Assembly: GCF_036345015.1 (NCBI RefSeq)
Contig: NZ_CP084098.1
Location: 372,001-436,000 of the forward strand
DNA length: 64,000 nt
Reading direction: 5' to 3'
Origin: Cyanobacterium sp. Dongsha4
GTDB taxonomy: Bacteria > Cyanobacteriota > Cyanobacteriia > Cyanobacteriales > Cyanobacteriaceae
The notes under the pieces were generated by a model. It was not told the origin of the DNA. It saw only the letters and a program-made list of their open reading frames with translations, and ran no database searches. A program made the translations under genes and the position numbers. Each line of letters begins with the position of its first letter. Within the stretch, counting starts at the first letter, position 1. Below are positions 9,779-18,501 of this stretch, in pieces.

Positions 9779-10357
9779 ATGATACATGATCAGCCCCAAG
9801 AGGTTAATAGCTTAGTATCAATTATGACGAAAAATTACCAAGAAATAAGTACTTCATCAGAATACCAAAATGCGTTCCCCAATGAAACCCTCTCAGCAAT
9901 TGCCTTGGGGAGTAACTTAGGGGATAGTCAGCAAATCTTAAATGAAGCCATTTTCACCCTCAAAGAAACAGAAAAAATACAATTAATTAATCATTCCCAT
10001 TGGTATCAAACCAAGCCCGTAGGACCTCCCCAACCAGACTACTTAAATGGCTGTGCCATTATCAATACAACCCTTAGCCCTCATCACTTGCTCAACACTT
10101 TGCTCGAAATAGAAAAAAAATTTGGTAGAGAAAGAAAAGAAAGATGGGGGGCACGCACCCTAGACTTAGATTTAATCTTTTATGGAAACCTAACGTTAAA
10201 CACTCCCACCCTAGAAATTCCTCATCCGAGAATGAGAGAAAGAACCTTTGTCCTTGAACCTCTTGCAGAAATAGCTCCCCATTGGATTGATCCTGTAACG
10301 GGTTTAAGAGTATCTGAATTGCTAATCAACATTTCAGAAAATAAGACGTTAAGTTAG
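9779..10357 (+). CDS. folK: 2-amino-4-hydroxy-6-hydroxymethyldihydropteridine diphosphokinase
   Basis: FolK (HPPK) transfers pyrophosphate from ATP to hydroxymethyldihydropterin in folate synthesis. Family motifs are clear: LSAIALGSNLGDS at about 38-50, the substrate-contact HWYQTKPVGPPQPDYLNG, and RWGARTLDLDLIFYG with the catalytic acidic residues. The family core starts near residue 38, so the first 37 residues are an extension. An internal ATG at 9824 is an alternative start and would also widen the tiny gap to the divergent HEAT gene. It stands alone, without other folate genes. Confidence 0.94.
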   Translation: MIHDQPQEVNSLVSIMTKNYQEISTSSEYQNAFPNETLSAIALGSNLGDSQQILNEAIFTLKETEKIQLINHSHWYQTKPVGPPQPDYLNGCAIINTTLSPHHLLNTLLEIEKKFGRERKERWGARTLDLDLIFYGNLTLNTPTLEIPHPRMRERTFVLEPLAEIAPHWIDPVTGLRVSELLINISENKTLS

Positions 10358-10744
10358 AGGCTTAGGGTGTCACGAGAATAAGGGGAAGGGGAGACACAGA
10401 GGAGTTCGCCCTTTTGCCCATTACTCTTTTAACTTTGCCCCTTACTTTTTCTGCAATTGTGAATAGTTAAGAGAAATTTAATATTAATTTTTGTAACAAA
10501 ATATTAATTAAATGTGACTGGATGAATAACCAGAAAAAACTAAAATAAATCGCAGAAGAATAGGGATTATAAGGTTAAATAACTTAAGTAAAGAAGAATA
10601 ATTCCGATAAAAATTGTTAATAAAGACTCTTAATTTGATAAAGTAGATCACGATAAATCTAACTATACTTATTCTTTAGCCAAAGAGACTAAGTACTCAT
10701 TAAGATTAAAAATTTAAAGAAGATTGACAAAGAGAGGTTTAACT
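10358..10744 (+). promoter_or_regulatory. psbO upstream region with candidate promoter and RBS
   Basis: The 387-bp spacer is AT-rich. A -10-like TATACT is at 10664-10669, which would start transcription near 10676, about 70 nt before the ATG. The matching -35 position (AAGTAG, about 10641-10646) is weak, as is common for photosystem genes. A purine-rich ribosome-binding site AGAGAGG at 10731-10737 is 7 nt before ATG 10745 and decides that start. Heptad-like 'cttttaactttgccc' sequence occurs near 10434. Confidence 0.5.
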
Positions 10745-11578
10745 ATGAGATTTCGTAGCCTGTTAGTGGCTTTCCTCATCGTCTGCTTAGGTTTTTTGAA
10801 TGCTTGTAGCGACAATGTAGCCAAAGCATACGATCCTAATACAATTACTTATGATGAAATTTTAAATACTGGATTAGCAAATAAATGCCCCGAAATTTCC
10901 GAGTTTACTCGTGGTAGCATTGCTATTTCTCCTGATGAACCTTTAACTATTGTGGATATGTGCTTAGAACCACAAGAGTATTTTGTAAAAGAAGAACCTG
11001 TTAACAAAAGACAAGAAGCTAAATTTGTTCAAGGTAAGCTCTTAACCAGAGATACTACCAGCTTAGAGCAAATCAGAGGTACATTAAGTGTTGATCAAGA
11101 AGGGGTTTTAACCTTAACTGAATTAGACGGAATCGACTTCCAAATCGCTACAGTTTTATTACCCGGAGGCGAACAAGTACCTTTCTTCTTCACCATCAAA
11201 AAAATGGTTGCTACTACTGAACCCGGCTTCAGTGCGGTTAATACTTCTGCTGACTTTAGTGGTGAGTTTAAAGTGCCTTCCTATCGTGGTGCTTCTTTCT
11301 TAGATCCTAAAGGACGTGGTTTAAGTACCGGTTATGATAATGCTGTTGCTTTACCTGCTGGTGCGGACAAAGAAGATTATCTTCGCAGTAATTTAAAACA
11401 GTATGAAACCAGAAATGGTGAAATTTCTTTACAAATCACTAAGGTTGATGGTGACACTGGGGAAATCTCTGGAGTATTTGAAAGCGAACAACCTTCCTCT
11501 ACTGATTTAGGTGCGGAAGAACCTGAAGAAGTTAAAATTCGTGGTGTTTTCTATGCTCGTTTAGAACCCCAAATCTAA
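10745..11578 (+). CDS. psbO: photosystem II manganese-stabilising protein PsbO
   Basis: PsbO is the lumenal extrinsic subunit that stabilises the Mn4CaO5 cluster. ATG 10745 gives 277 residues; an upstream TTG at 10724 would add seven residues but lies ahead of the RBS. The N-terminus MRFRSLLVAFLIV is a signal sequence with a lipobox-like LNAC before SDNVAKA. The two cysteines that form the conserved disulfide are in NKCPEI and VDMCLEP. Further signatures are KEEPVNKRQEA, TLTELDGIDFQ, PFFFTIK, FKVPSYRGASFLDPKGRG and the C-terminal GVFYARLEPQ. The gene is flanked by spacers on both sides and is probably transcribed alone and strongly. Confidence 0.97.
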   Translation: MRFRSLLVAFLIVCLGFLNACSDNVAKAYDPNTITYDEILNTGLANKCPEISEFTRGSIAISPDEPLTIVDMCLEPQEYFVKEEPVNKRQEAKFVQGKLLTRDTTSLEQIRGTLSVDQEGVLTLTELDGIDFQIATVLLPGGEQVPFFFTIKKMVATTEPGFSAVNTSADFSGEFKVPSYRGASFLDPKGRGLSTGYDNAVALPAGADKEDYLRSNLKQYETRNGEISLQITKVDGDTGEISGVFESEQPSSTDLGAEEPEEVKIRGVFYARLEPQI

Positions 11579-11582
11579 GGTT

Positions 11583-11615
11583 ATTAGTTCAGAGTTCGGA
11601 GTTCGGAGTTCGGGG
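11583..11615. repeat. GGAGTTC heptad tandem repeat after psbO
   Basis: The segment reads as tandem copies of the heptamer 'gagttcg' directly after the psbO stop. The same unit, in one orientation or the other, is seen near 172-204, 27083-27117, 39040-39062 and 60429-60452. These match the class of short tandem heptad repeats known in cyanobacterial spacers. Confidence 0.7.
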
Positions 11616-11744
11616 TTAAAATCAAAATGAGGAAGCATATAAACTCATAAAAGAAAAGATAAAATAAATTCCTTATTGATTTCTTCAAAAAAATTCTGAC
11701 TCCTGAATTCCTATAAATTCTACATTCTAAATTCTATTCATATA

Positions 11745-12626
11745 ATGTCTTTATTTGATTGGTTTGATAATTTGCGCAAGTCTGAACCAGAGATAAAACC
11801 TCAGCAAGAGAGAGAAATTGCCGATGGTTTATGGACAAAATGTCCTAAGTGTGGAGTTTTATCTTATACAAAAGATTTACAGGCTAATAATATGGTTTGC
11901 TTGGAGTGTGAACACCATATGCCTGTTTATAGTGATGAAAGAATTAGTCAGTTAATTGACCACGATACATGGCAACCTTTAAATCATCATATCAATCCCA
12001 CAGATCCGCTCAATTTTCATGACCGTAAGGCTTACAGCGATCGCCTCTTGGAATTAAAAACAAAAACTTCTCTTACCGATGCAGTACAAACTGGTGCTGG
12101 TTTAATTGATGGTTTACCCATTGCGTTAGGGGTTATGGATTTTCGTTTCATGGGGGGAAGTATGGGGTCTGTGGTGGGAGAAAGATTGACCCGTTTGATC
12201 GAGTATGCTACTACTAACATGATGCCAGTGGTGATTATTTGTGCTTCTGGTGGCGCAAGAATGCAAGAGGGAATGTTAAGTTTAATGCAGATGGCGAAAA
12301 TTTCAGGGGCGTTGCAAAGACATCAAGAAAAAAAACTTCTCTACATTCCTGTTTTAACTCATCCTACTACTGGGGGAGTAACTGCTAGTTTTGCGATGTT
12401 GGGAGATTTAATTTTAGCTGAACCTAATGCAACTATTGGTTTTGCGGGAAGAAGGGTAATTGAACAAACTTTGAGAGAAAAATTGCCCGATGGTTTCCAA
12501 ACTTCAGAGTATTTATTACAACATGGTTTTGTTGATGCGATCGTATCTCGTACTCAATTAAAGAAAACTCTTGCTCATTTGATTAGTTTACATCAACCGT
12601 TTTATCCCATAGGAATGAAAAATTAA
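11745..12626 (+). CDS. accD: acetyl-CoA carboxylase carboxyltransferase subunit beta
   Basis: AccD forms, with AccA, the carboxyltransferase that makes malonyl-CoA for fatty-acid synthesis. The 293-residue protein has the N-terminal four-cysteine zinc ribbon (C33, C36, C52, C55 in CPKC...CLEC) and the crotonase-fold carboxyltransferase domain with [31 protein letters not shown] and [12 protein letters not shown]. All expected segments are present and the length is normal. The preceding spacer holds heptad repeats. No other acc gene is adjacent, as is usual in cyanobacteria, where the four subunits are scattered. Confidence 0.97.
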   Translation: MSLFDWFDNLRKSEPEIKPQQEREIADGLWTKCPKCGVLSYTKDLQANNMVCLECEHHMPVYSDERISQLIDHDTWQPLNHHINPTDPLNFHDRKAYSDRLLELKTKTSLTDAVQTGAGLIDGLPIALGVMDFRFMGGSMGSVVGERLTRLIEYATTNMMPVVIICASGGARMQEGMLSLMQMAKISGALQRHQEKKLLYIPVLTHPTTGGVTASFAMLGDLILAEPNATIGFAGRRVIEQTLREKLPDGFQTSEYLLQHGFVDAIVSRTQLKKTLAHLISLHQPFYPIGMKN

Positions 12627-12722
12627 GAGGGAGTATATGCCCTGCAAATGTGAATGAAGTTGGAGAATTTGGTTAAAGGGAAAGTAATATAAAGTGGAAA
12701 TATATTGAAAAAATAAACTCCT

Positions 12723-12930
12723 ATGATTCAAATAGCCTTATCAGACTTGCCCGAAACTATCCAAAACTTAGTTAAACAAGCTCGAATAACAAAGGAAAAC
12801 CCTTAGCAGTTATTCAACCTATTAAAGAGAAAAAAAGGGCAACCTTTGGGGTGATGAAACATAGAGGAAAATATTAGATGATATAGTTGAACCTACATCT
12901 AACCTCGTTACTTGGGATGCTTTATCGTGA
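12723..12930 (+). pseudogene. decayed Phd/YefM-like antitoxin gene
   Basis: Three reading-frame pieces join into an antitoxin-like protein. Frame A reads MIQIALSDLPETIQNLVKQA and stops early. A shifted frame reads KPLAVIQPIKEKKRATFGVMKH. A third reads KILDDIVEPTSNLVTWDALS and ends at the TGA at 12928-12930. The order and the motifs (ATFGVMK, DDIVEP, NLVTWD) resemble short cyanobacterial Phd-type antitoxins. At least two frameshifts, near 12785-12805 and 12868-12872, break it. A 25-codon GTG frame overlaps its stop and ends at 13004, but I cannot identify a toxin. The family call rests on recognition only. Confidence 0.6.
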
Positions 12931-13000
12931 AACTTTATAATTTGATACTTGCCACTGTTGATCAAAATCTTAATAATGCAACTTATTTACAAACTCTAAG

Positions 13001-14167
13001 ATGAAATATTTAAAATTAATCTCTTTGTTTCTAGCTACAGTTTTGATTTTTTATAGTTGGAGTAAATGGAGTTATAGTCAACCTATAGTTGACAATCAAG
13101 GTGAAATCAGGGGGGTTTGGTTAACAAATATTGACAGTGAGATTCTTTTTTCTTCTCAAAATACAAAAGATGCGATCGCATCTCTCAAGGAACTAAATTT
13201 TAATAGTCTTTATCCTACCGTTTGGAATTGGGGTTATACTCTTTATCCCAGTCAAGTTGCAGAAAAAATTATCGGCAGTAAAATTGATCCCCACGAAGGT
13301 TTGCAAAATAGAGATGTTTTAGCTGAAATTATTACAAAAGCTCATCAGGGTAATATAAGGGTTATTCCTTGGTTTGAATTTGGTTTTATGGCTCCCGCCG
13401 ATTCTGTTTTAGCCACGTCTCATCCTCAATGGTTAACCAGAAGAAAAGATGATAGTGAAATTTGGATGGAAGGCAAAACCCATGAAAGAGTTTGGTTAAA
13501 TCCTCTTCATCCCCAAGTACAAGAATTTATCACGGATTTAGTCTTAGAAATAGTTACTAATTACGATATTGATGGGATTCAATTTGATGATCATTTTGGC
13601 TACCCATCAGAGTTTGGTTATGATAGCTATACAGTTGGATTATATCGTAGAGAACACCAAGGTAAATTACCCCCTTTAGACTATCTTGACCCCGAATGGA
13701 TTGAGTGGCGATCGCACAAAATTACTGAATATATGGAAATCCTATTCCATAAAATAAAAGCAGTCAAGCAGAATGTAATAGTTTCCGTCTCTCCTAATCC
13801 TCAAGAGTTTTCCAAAGAAATGTTTTTACTAGATTGGGCAAAATGGGAAAGAAAAGGCTTTATTGAAGAATTGATAGTACAAATTTATCGAGATAACATG
13901 GAGGCTTTTAACCGAGAATTGTCCCAAAAAGACTTACAATTAGCCAAAGATCATATTCCAACTGCGATCGGTATCTTAACAGGATTGAAAGGAAGACCAG
14001 TTAATCTCGACTTAATTGAAGCACAAATTAGCACCACCAGAGAACAAAATTTTGCCGGAGTCTCTTTCTTTTTCTATGAAAGTCTTTGGAATATTGCCTC
14101 CGAAACTCCTCAAGAAAGGCAACAATTCTGGACGAAAATCTTTAGTGAAAAGATATTTACTAATTGA
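13001..14167 (+). CDS. GHL10-family (DUF187) glycoside hydrolase-like protein
   Basis: This is a secreted or membrane-anchored TIM-barrel protein of the GHL10 (formerly DUF187) group. The 388-residue chain has a hydrophobic signal or anchor at about 5-20, then the signature start GEIRGVWLTNIDSEILFS. It continues with LNFNSLYPTVWNWGYTLYPS, IPWFEFGFM, VWLNPLHPQVQEFI, DGIQFDDHFGYP and ISTTREQNFAGVSFFFYESLW. The DGIQFDDHF segment is the likely acidic catalytic strand. Homologues are thought to act on glycans, but the substrate is not known. The start overlaps the end of a small unassigned frame left by the decayed antitoxin locus. Confidence 0.87.
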   Translation: MKYLKLISLFLATVLIFYSWSKWSYSQPIVDNQGEIRGVWLTNIDSEILFSSQNTKDAIASLKELNFNSLYPTVWNWGYTLYPSQVAEKIIGSKIDPHEGLQNRDVLAEIITKAHQGNIRVIPWFEFGFMAPADSVLATSHPQWLTRRKDDSEIWMEGKTHERVWLNPLHPQVQEFITDLVLEIVTNYDIDGIQFDDHFGYPSEFGYDSYTVGLYRREHQGKLPPLDYLDPEWIEWRSHKITEYMEILFHKIKAVKQNVIVSVSPNPQEFSKEMFLLDWAKWERKGFIEELIVQIYRDNMEAFNRELSQKDLQLAKDHIPTAIGILTGLKGRPVNLDLIEAQISTTREQNFAGVSFFFYESLWNIASETPQERQQFWTKIFSEKIFTN

Positions 14168-14253
14168 ACGTTAACTCGACACCGACTAAGATCAATAAAC
14201 CTTTACAATAATTAACAATACACATTTGAATCAATGAATCATCAACCGCAATT

Positions 14254-15327
14254 ATGCAATCCATTTTTAATCTCGAACAATTTATTAACTACGAATTACT
14301 AAAAAACATTTACGAAGGTTGGCAAAAAATAAAAGCAGGGTTAAGTTTAGCCCACAAAAATTTTAGCACCGAAGTTCGTCAAAGAATATTTCCTTATCAA
14401 CTACCCCTAGAAAAAGTTTCATCAGAAACATGGACAGTTTTACAGGCTAGACTAGACCAAATTATTGAAGAAGATTGGCAGGATGCAAAAGAAGGAGTTT
14501 ATCCCCTTAACCTTCTATTTGATGCGGATTGGGGAAAATTTTTACAAGCATATATCGCTCTTTGGTTCGATTATCCTCAGACATGGCAAAGAATCAAAAA
14601 TAATAACTTTCAAGACTTACCCTCTAATATTGACTCCAATAAATATCCTCAATACTATCGTCGCAATTTTCATTATCAAACTGATGGCTATTTGAGTGAA
14701 CATTCTGCTGACATCTATGATTTACAAGTTGATATTCTTTTTAACGGTGTTACTGATGCCATGCGTCGCCGTATTCTCAAACCCTTAAAACAAGGCTTAA
14801 ATACTTTAAATTCTAGTAGCAATCCGAAAATATTAGATGTTGCCTGTGGAACTGGTAGAACGTTAAAATTTATTCGGGCGACTTTCCCCCATGCCAGTTT
14901 ATACGGGATAGATTTATCAGCCCCATACTTACGCAAAGCAAATGAATTATTATCCCAACTTCCTCAAGAATTACCCCAATTAGTGGAGGGTAACGGGGAA
15001 GAATTACCTTATCAAGATAACTATTTTCAAGGTGTCACCAGTGTCTTTCTTTTTCATGAGTTACCCAATCCAGTCAGACAAAAGGTAATTAATGAATGCT
15101 ACCGTGTTTTACAAACAGGAGGAATCTGTATTTTTGCCGATTCGATGCAATTATCTGATTCCCCCGAATTAGAAACGATGATGACTAATTTTCCTATTGC
15201 TTTTCATGAACCTTTTTACAATGACTATATTCAGGATGATTTAAAATCTCGTTTGAATGTAGCCGGTTTTAGAAATATTCGGGAAGAAGTTCACGGTTTT
15301 AGTAAATATTGGATTGCGACAAAATAA
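14254..15327 (+). CDS. class I SAM-dependent methyltransferase
   Basis: The 357-residue cytoplasmic protein has an N-terminal region of about 190 residues that I cannot assign, then a Rossmann methyltransferase domain. Motif I is LDVACGTGR at 194-202, followed by the acidic YGIDLSAPYLRKA strand, then the VEGNGEELPYQDNYFQGVTSVFLFHELP block and the IFADSMQLSD segment, as in UbiE/Methyltransf_11 proteins. The substrate is unknown. It follows the GHL10 gene by 86 bp on the same strand, so co-transcription is possible. A frame inside it on the opposite strand is a shadow. Confidence 0.88.
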   Translation: MQSIFNLEQFINYELLKNIYEGWQKIKAGLSLAHKNFSTEVRQRIFPYQLPLEKVSSETWTVLQARLDQIIEEDWQDAKEGVYPLNLLFDADWGKFLQAYIALWFDYPQTWQRIKNNNFQDLPSNIDSNKYPQYYRRNFHYQTDGYLSEHSADIYDLQVDILFNGVTDAMRRRILKPLKQGLNTLNSSSNPKILDVACGTGRTLKFIRATFPHASLYGIDLSAPYLRKANELLSQLPQELPQLVEGNGEELPYQDNYFQGVTSVFLFHELPNPVRQKVINECYRVLQTGGICIFADSMQLSDSPELETMMTNFPIAFHEPFYNDYIQDDLKSRLNVAGFRNIREEVHGFSKYWIATK

Positions 15328-15396
15328 TCGATTCAAGTTATGAGCTAAGACTAAGATTCAATACTAATGTATTAATATTAAATAAGCTGGGGTATT

Positions 15397-15559
15397 GGGG
15401 AGAAACGAGTTAGGAGTTAGGAGTTAGGGGTATTGTGTTAGGGGATTAGAAGAAACTAATTCTTAAAGTGCCGAAGTTACTTACTAATTACTAATGGTTT
15501 ATTACCTTTGCCCCTTGCCCTTTTAACTTTGCCCTTTTAACTTTGCCCCTTGCCCTTTT
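15397..15559. repeat. long dispersed repeat, copy A
   Basis: This 163-bp block aligns without gaps to 29027-29189. The last 117 bp (15443-15559 and 29073-29189) are identical; the first part differs only within GTTAGGA-type heptads. It contains 'cttaaagtgccgaagttac' and a triple run of 'gcccttttaactttgcc'. It fills the 388-bp spacer before the CRR7 gene together with other low-complexity sequence. No ORF is present. Confidence 0.85.
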
Positions 15560-15715
15560 AACTTTCTGCCTACCCTCCTGACACCATTTTTTATTAATCA
15601 ACCTCTTTTTAATCAATCCCTATATTATCTCGAACCGAAATGCTACCGACTTTTTCGAGTAAGATGTGAAAATAATAAAGTAAAAGTTAAATATTAATTA
15701 AGGATATACCTCATA

Positions 15716-15973
15716 ATGGTTGACTCGATTATGTATCAAGAGGATGGTTATGTTGTGTTAGAAACTAATCAACCTGAACAATTATTAACAGAGATGGAAT
15801 TATTGCAAAAATTAGAACAAGTTATCGAAAGTTGCCAAGATATACCTTCAGACATCGATAGTATTGACTCTCTTTCGGAAAAAGCAAAGTATCTTTTAGA
15901 AAACTATTGCGAATTTAACATTGATGATGATAACTCCTTACAATGGTATGTGGTGCGCTGGGAAAAAAGATAG
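15716..15973 (+). CDS. CRR7-like NDH-1 assembly protein
   Basis: The 85-residue soluble protein matches my recollection of the chlororespiratory reduction 7 family, which supports assembly of the photosynthetic NDH-1 complex. Visible features are the start MVDSIMYQEDGYVVLETNQPEQLLT, the acidic middle, and the conserved end LQWYVVRWEKR. The length is right for the family. The stop codon is 11 bp before the moaE ATG, so the two genes are probably one transcript. The family name rests on pattern recognition and should be confirmed by profile search. Confidence 0.75.
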   Translation: MVDSIMYQEDGYVVLETNQPEQLLTEMELLQKLEQVIESCQDIPSDIDSIDSLSEKAKYLLENYCEFNIDDDNSLQWYVVRWEKR

Positions 15974-15984
15974 ATATAACAATC

Positions 15985-16434
15985 ATGAGTTATTTTACTG
16001 ATTTTAAAATTACTTTTGCCCCTCTGTGTTTAACTGAAGTTTATCAATTAGCTGATAATCCTGCCAATGGTGCGATCGCACTTATGAGTGGTACAGTCCG
16101 TTGTCAAACAGAAGGAAAAAAGGTAGAATACTTAGAATATCAGGCTTATGAACCGATGGCGGTAACAATATTTAAGCAGATAGGAGCAAATTTAGTTAAC
16201 CAGTATCCCCAAATCAATAGTATTATCATTCATCATCGTATTGGTAAGTTAGTCATAGGAGATATTAGTGTTTTAGTCGCCGTAGGATGCCCTCATCGTC
16301 AGGAGGCTTTTAAGGCTTGTCAATATGCCATTGATACTCTCAAACATAATGCACCTATTTGGAAAAAAGAACATTTTGCCGATGGTGCCAGTAGTTGGGT
16401 AAGTATTGGGATGTGTGAAGCAGTGAGTAAGTAA
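15985..16434 (+). CDS. moaE: molybdopterin synthase catalytic subunit MoaE
   Basis: MoaE, with the MoaD thiocarboxylate, inserts sulfur into precursor Z to form molybdopterin. The ATG at 15985 gives 149 residues, the usual size; the open frame reaches back to 15943 but would overlap CRR7 and add a nonconserved leader. Signature segments are GAIALMSGTVR, VEYLEYQAYEPMA, IIHHRIGKLVIGDISVLVAVGCPHRQEAF and the active-site PIWKKE. It sits directly behind the CRR7-like gene. No other moa gene is adjacent. Confidence 0.93.
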   Translation: MSYFTDFKITFAPLCLTEVYQLADNPANGAIALMSGTVRCQTEGKKVEYLEYQAYEPMAVTIFKQIGANLVNQYPQINSIIIHHRIGKLVIGDISVLVAVGCPHRQEAFKACQYAIDTLKHNAPIWKKEHFADGASSWVSIGMCEAVSK

Positions 16435-16496
16435 TATCGATTAACTAAACACTTTACAATAAGGTTTTGAAGAAGAATAGTCAAATCAAAATTGCT

Positions 16497-17297
16497 ATGG
16501 ATTTTCTTTTTTTATCAAAATTATTACCTCTTTTTTTCTATCCTCTGGGATTTGCCTGTTTTTCTTTGTTAATTGCCCTAGTTTTGTGGTGGAAATTTCC
16601 CCGTTTTTTACCCATTCCGATTATCTTGGCTCTGTTAGTTTTATTTCTGTCGAGTAATTTTTTTGTTAGTAATTTACTGGTTAAATCCCTTGAATGGCAA
16701 TATTTAGCCTCTCCTAGCTCCATTGATAACGCACAAGCCCTAGTTGTATTAGGTGGCGGAATCAAACCTCTAATTTACCCTCGCCCAATGATTGATTTAG
16801 CAGAACAGGGCGATCGCGTCATTTATGCCTCTCAACTTTACAAAATGAAAAAATCACCCTTAATTCTGGTTTCGGGGGGAAGAATACCGTGGAAAGGCTT
16901 AGAGAGCGAAAATTCAGAAGCCTCTGATATGACTAAATTATTGGTGTTACTTGGTGTTCCAGAATCAGCAATTATCAAAGAAGGGAAATCTTTAAATACT
17001 TATGAAAATGCCGTTAATACCCGTTTAATCTTAGAAGAAAAAGGCATTAAACAAATTATATTGGTTACGTCCGCATTACATATGCCACGATCAGTGAAAA
17101 TTTTTCAAAAACAAGGTTTTGATGTTATACCTGCCCCCACAGATTTTCTTGTAACCGAACAAGATTTTATCAAAGATGACAGTTGGCAAAATATAATTAT
17201 TAATCTTTTTCCCAGTTCTACATATTTGTACAATACTAACCTAGCTTTAAAAGAATATTTAGGAATTATTATTTATAAGCTCAAAGGATGGATTTAG
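16497..17297 (+). CDS. YdcF/SanA-like (DUF218) membrane protein
   Basis: A membrane-anchored DUF218 protein related to E. coli ElyC/SanA, which act in envelope integrity. ATG 16497 gives 266 residues; a TTG at 16467 is an alternative. Two N-terminal membrane segments lie at about 4-28 and 33-58. The DUF218 core follows, with VVLGGGIKP, LVSGGRIPW, SEASDMTKLLVLLGVP, SLNTYENAVNT and VTSALHMPRSV. The biochemical activity of the family is unclear. It converges on the metallophosphoesterase gene, and the whole gap between the two stop codons is one repeat element. Confidence 0.88.
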   Translation: MDFLFLSKLLPLFFYPLGFACFSLLIALVLWWKFPRFLPIPIILALLVLFLSSNFFVSNLLVKSLEWQYLASPSSIDNAQALVVLGGGIKPLIYPRPMIDLAEQGDRVIYASQLYKMKKSPLILVSGGRIPWKGLESENSEASDMTKLLVLLGVPESAIIKEGKSLNTYENAVNTRLILEEKGIKQIILVTSALHMPRSVKIFQKQGFDVIPAPTDFLVTEQDFIKDDSWQNIIINLFPSSTYLYNTNLALKEYLGIIIYKLKGWI

Positions 17298-17454
17298 TTA
17301 ACCTCAGTTTTGGTTAAGAATATTTATTGTATAAGGTTAGGTGTCAGGTTTCAGGTTGCGGGTTTCAGATGTTTTGATATTGGGGTGTTAGGGTTTTCCC
17401 CTTGCCTTTTGCCCCATCACTTAGAGATGAAAATTTATTGCGAACTCAGGTTAA
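17298..17454. mobile_element. dispersed repeat with imperfect TIR, between convergent genes
   Basis: TTAACCTCAGTT at 17298-17309 and AACTCAGGTTAA at 17443-17454 form 12-bp terminal inverted repeats with one mismatch. The 157-bp element starts right after the YdcF TAG and its right end contains the TAA of the metallophosphoesterase gene. The interior has the shared left segment (TTAAGAATAT ... GGTGTCAGGTTTCAGGTTGC) and the right segment 'gatgaaaatttatt', which recur at 26884, 29201 and 61087. Confidence 0.65.
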
Positions 17455-18461
17455 TTACCTTTCACAGAGTGTAATGTAAAAATAGTAATCTCTGGACGAC
17501 AGTTAAAGCGAATATAAGGGTAAGCCATCCCAACACCCCGATTAGTATATAGTAGCAAATCGCTAAATCGATATAATCCTTCAGGAAATCTTTGTCCATA
17601 AGGAGGAAGAAAAGGAGGTTTTCTAAAAGGAATTTTTACTTGCCCACCGTGAGAATGTCCAGATAACTGTAATTGAAAACGATGAGTTTTCCATGCCGAA
17701 ACCGCAAAATCTGGTTCATGAACCAATAAAATATTTGCACCCCTATCAGGTATTTGTGTTAACACACTATCTAAATCATCTTTACCATATAAAACATCGT
17801 CAACACCGATAATATTAAGATAACTACTGTTATTTTCAATGGTATAAACTCTATTTCTTAAGGTAATAATATCGCTATCTTTTAGACCTTCTCTAACTAA
17901 CTTACGACTTGTGGCATAGTCATGATTTCCCAATATGGCAAAACTCTTGTAATGGGGTTTAAGTTTGCTTAAACTGTTAATTAAAGTTATTTTATCATCA
18001 TCAAAATATCTTCTTCGGGGAGTATCTTGAACAGGAAAACCCACCTTATTTAAAACTCTTTTAATCAAGCTAGGATGTTCTTCTGCATAGGGAATTTTAG
18101 GAATAATTCTTTCTTCTAATCTATCTAATCTAGTAGAATAGCTACCTGATTGAGAAAAAAAATCTCCCGTTAAAACGATTATATCGGGCTGTTGTTCATT
18201 AATTAAATTAACTATATTGGTTAATCTTTCTTCCGTCATCCATTGGTTAATATGAATGTCACTAACTTGTAAAATTCTCCACCCCTCAAAATTTTCCTCT
18301 AAATTAGGCAGGGTTATGTCAAGGTTTTTAATTTGAATCCATTGAGGTTCTATTTGATAAATATAAGTAATTAAAGCGATAGAAGAAAGTATAAATATAG
18401 TTGAGACAATAATTAACCAACGAAAAAAACCAAAAATAAAAAACCTCAATCTCTTAATCAT
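17451..18461 (-). CDS. membrane-anchored metallophosphoesterase
   Basis: A calcineurin-like phosphoesterase of the YkuE type, with an N-terminal membrane anchor at about 8-35 and the catalytic domain facing outward by inference. The two-metal motifs are intact: VSDIHINQW, LTGDFFSQSG, AILGNHDYA, LVHEPDF and LSGHSHGGQ. ATG 18461 gives 336 residues; the frame opens with a TTG at 18509 that overlaps the upstream gene by 8 bp. Relatives act on lipid or nucleotide phosphates; the substrate here is unknown. It lies just behind the TM2/SHOCT gene, probably in one operon. Confidence 0.9.
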   Translation of the reverse strand: MIKRLRFFIFGFFRWLIIVSTIFILSSIALITYIYQIEPQWIQIKNLDITLPNLEENFEGWRILQVSDIHINQWMTEERLTNIVNLINEQQPDIIVLTGDFFSQSGSYSTRLDRLEERIIPKIPYAEEHPSLIKRVLNKVGFPVQDTPRRRYFDDDKITLINSLSKLKPHYKSFAILGNHDYATSRKLVREGLKDSDIITLRNRVYTIENNSSYLNIIGVDDVLYGKDDLDSVLTQIPDRGANILLVHEPDFAVSAWKTHRFQLQLSGHSHGGQVKIPFRKPPFLPPYGQRFPEGLYRFSDLLLYTNRGVGMAYPYIRFNCRPEITIFTLHSVKGN

Positions 18462-18501
18462 AATAAAACTTGGTTTCACCAAAAATATTGCTATCTTTAA
18501 T

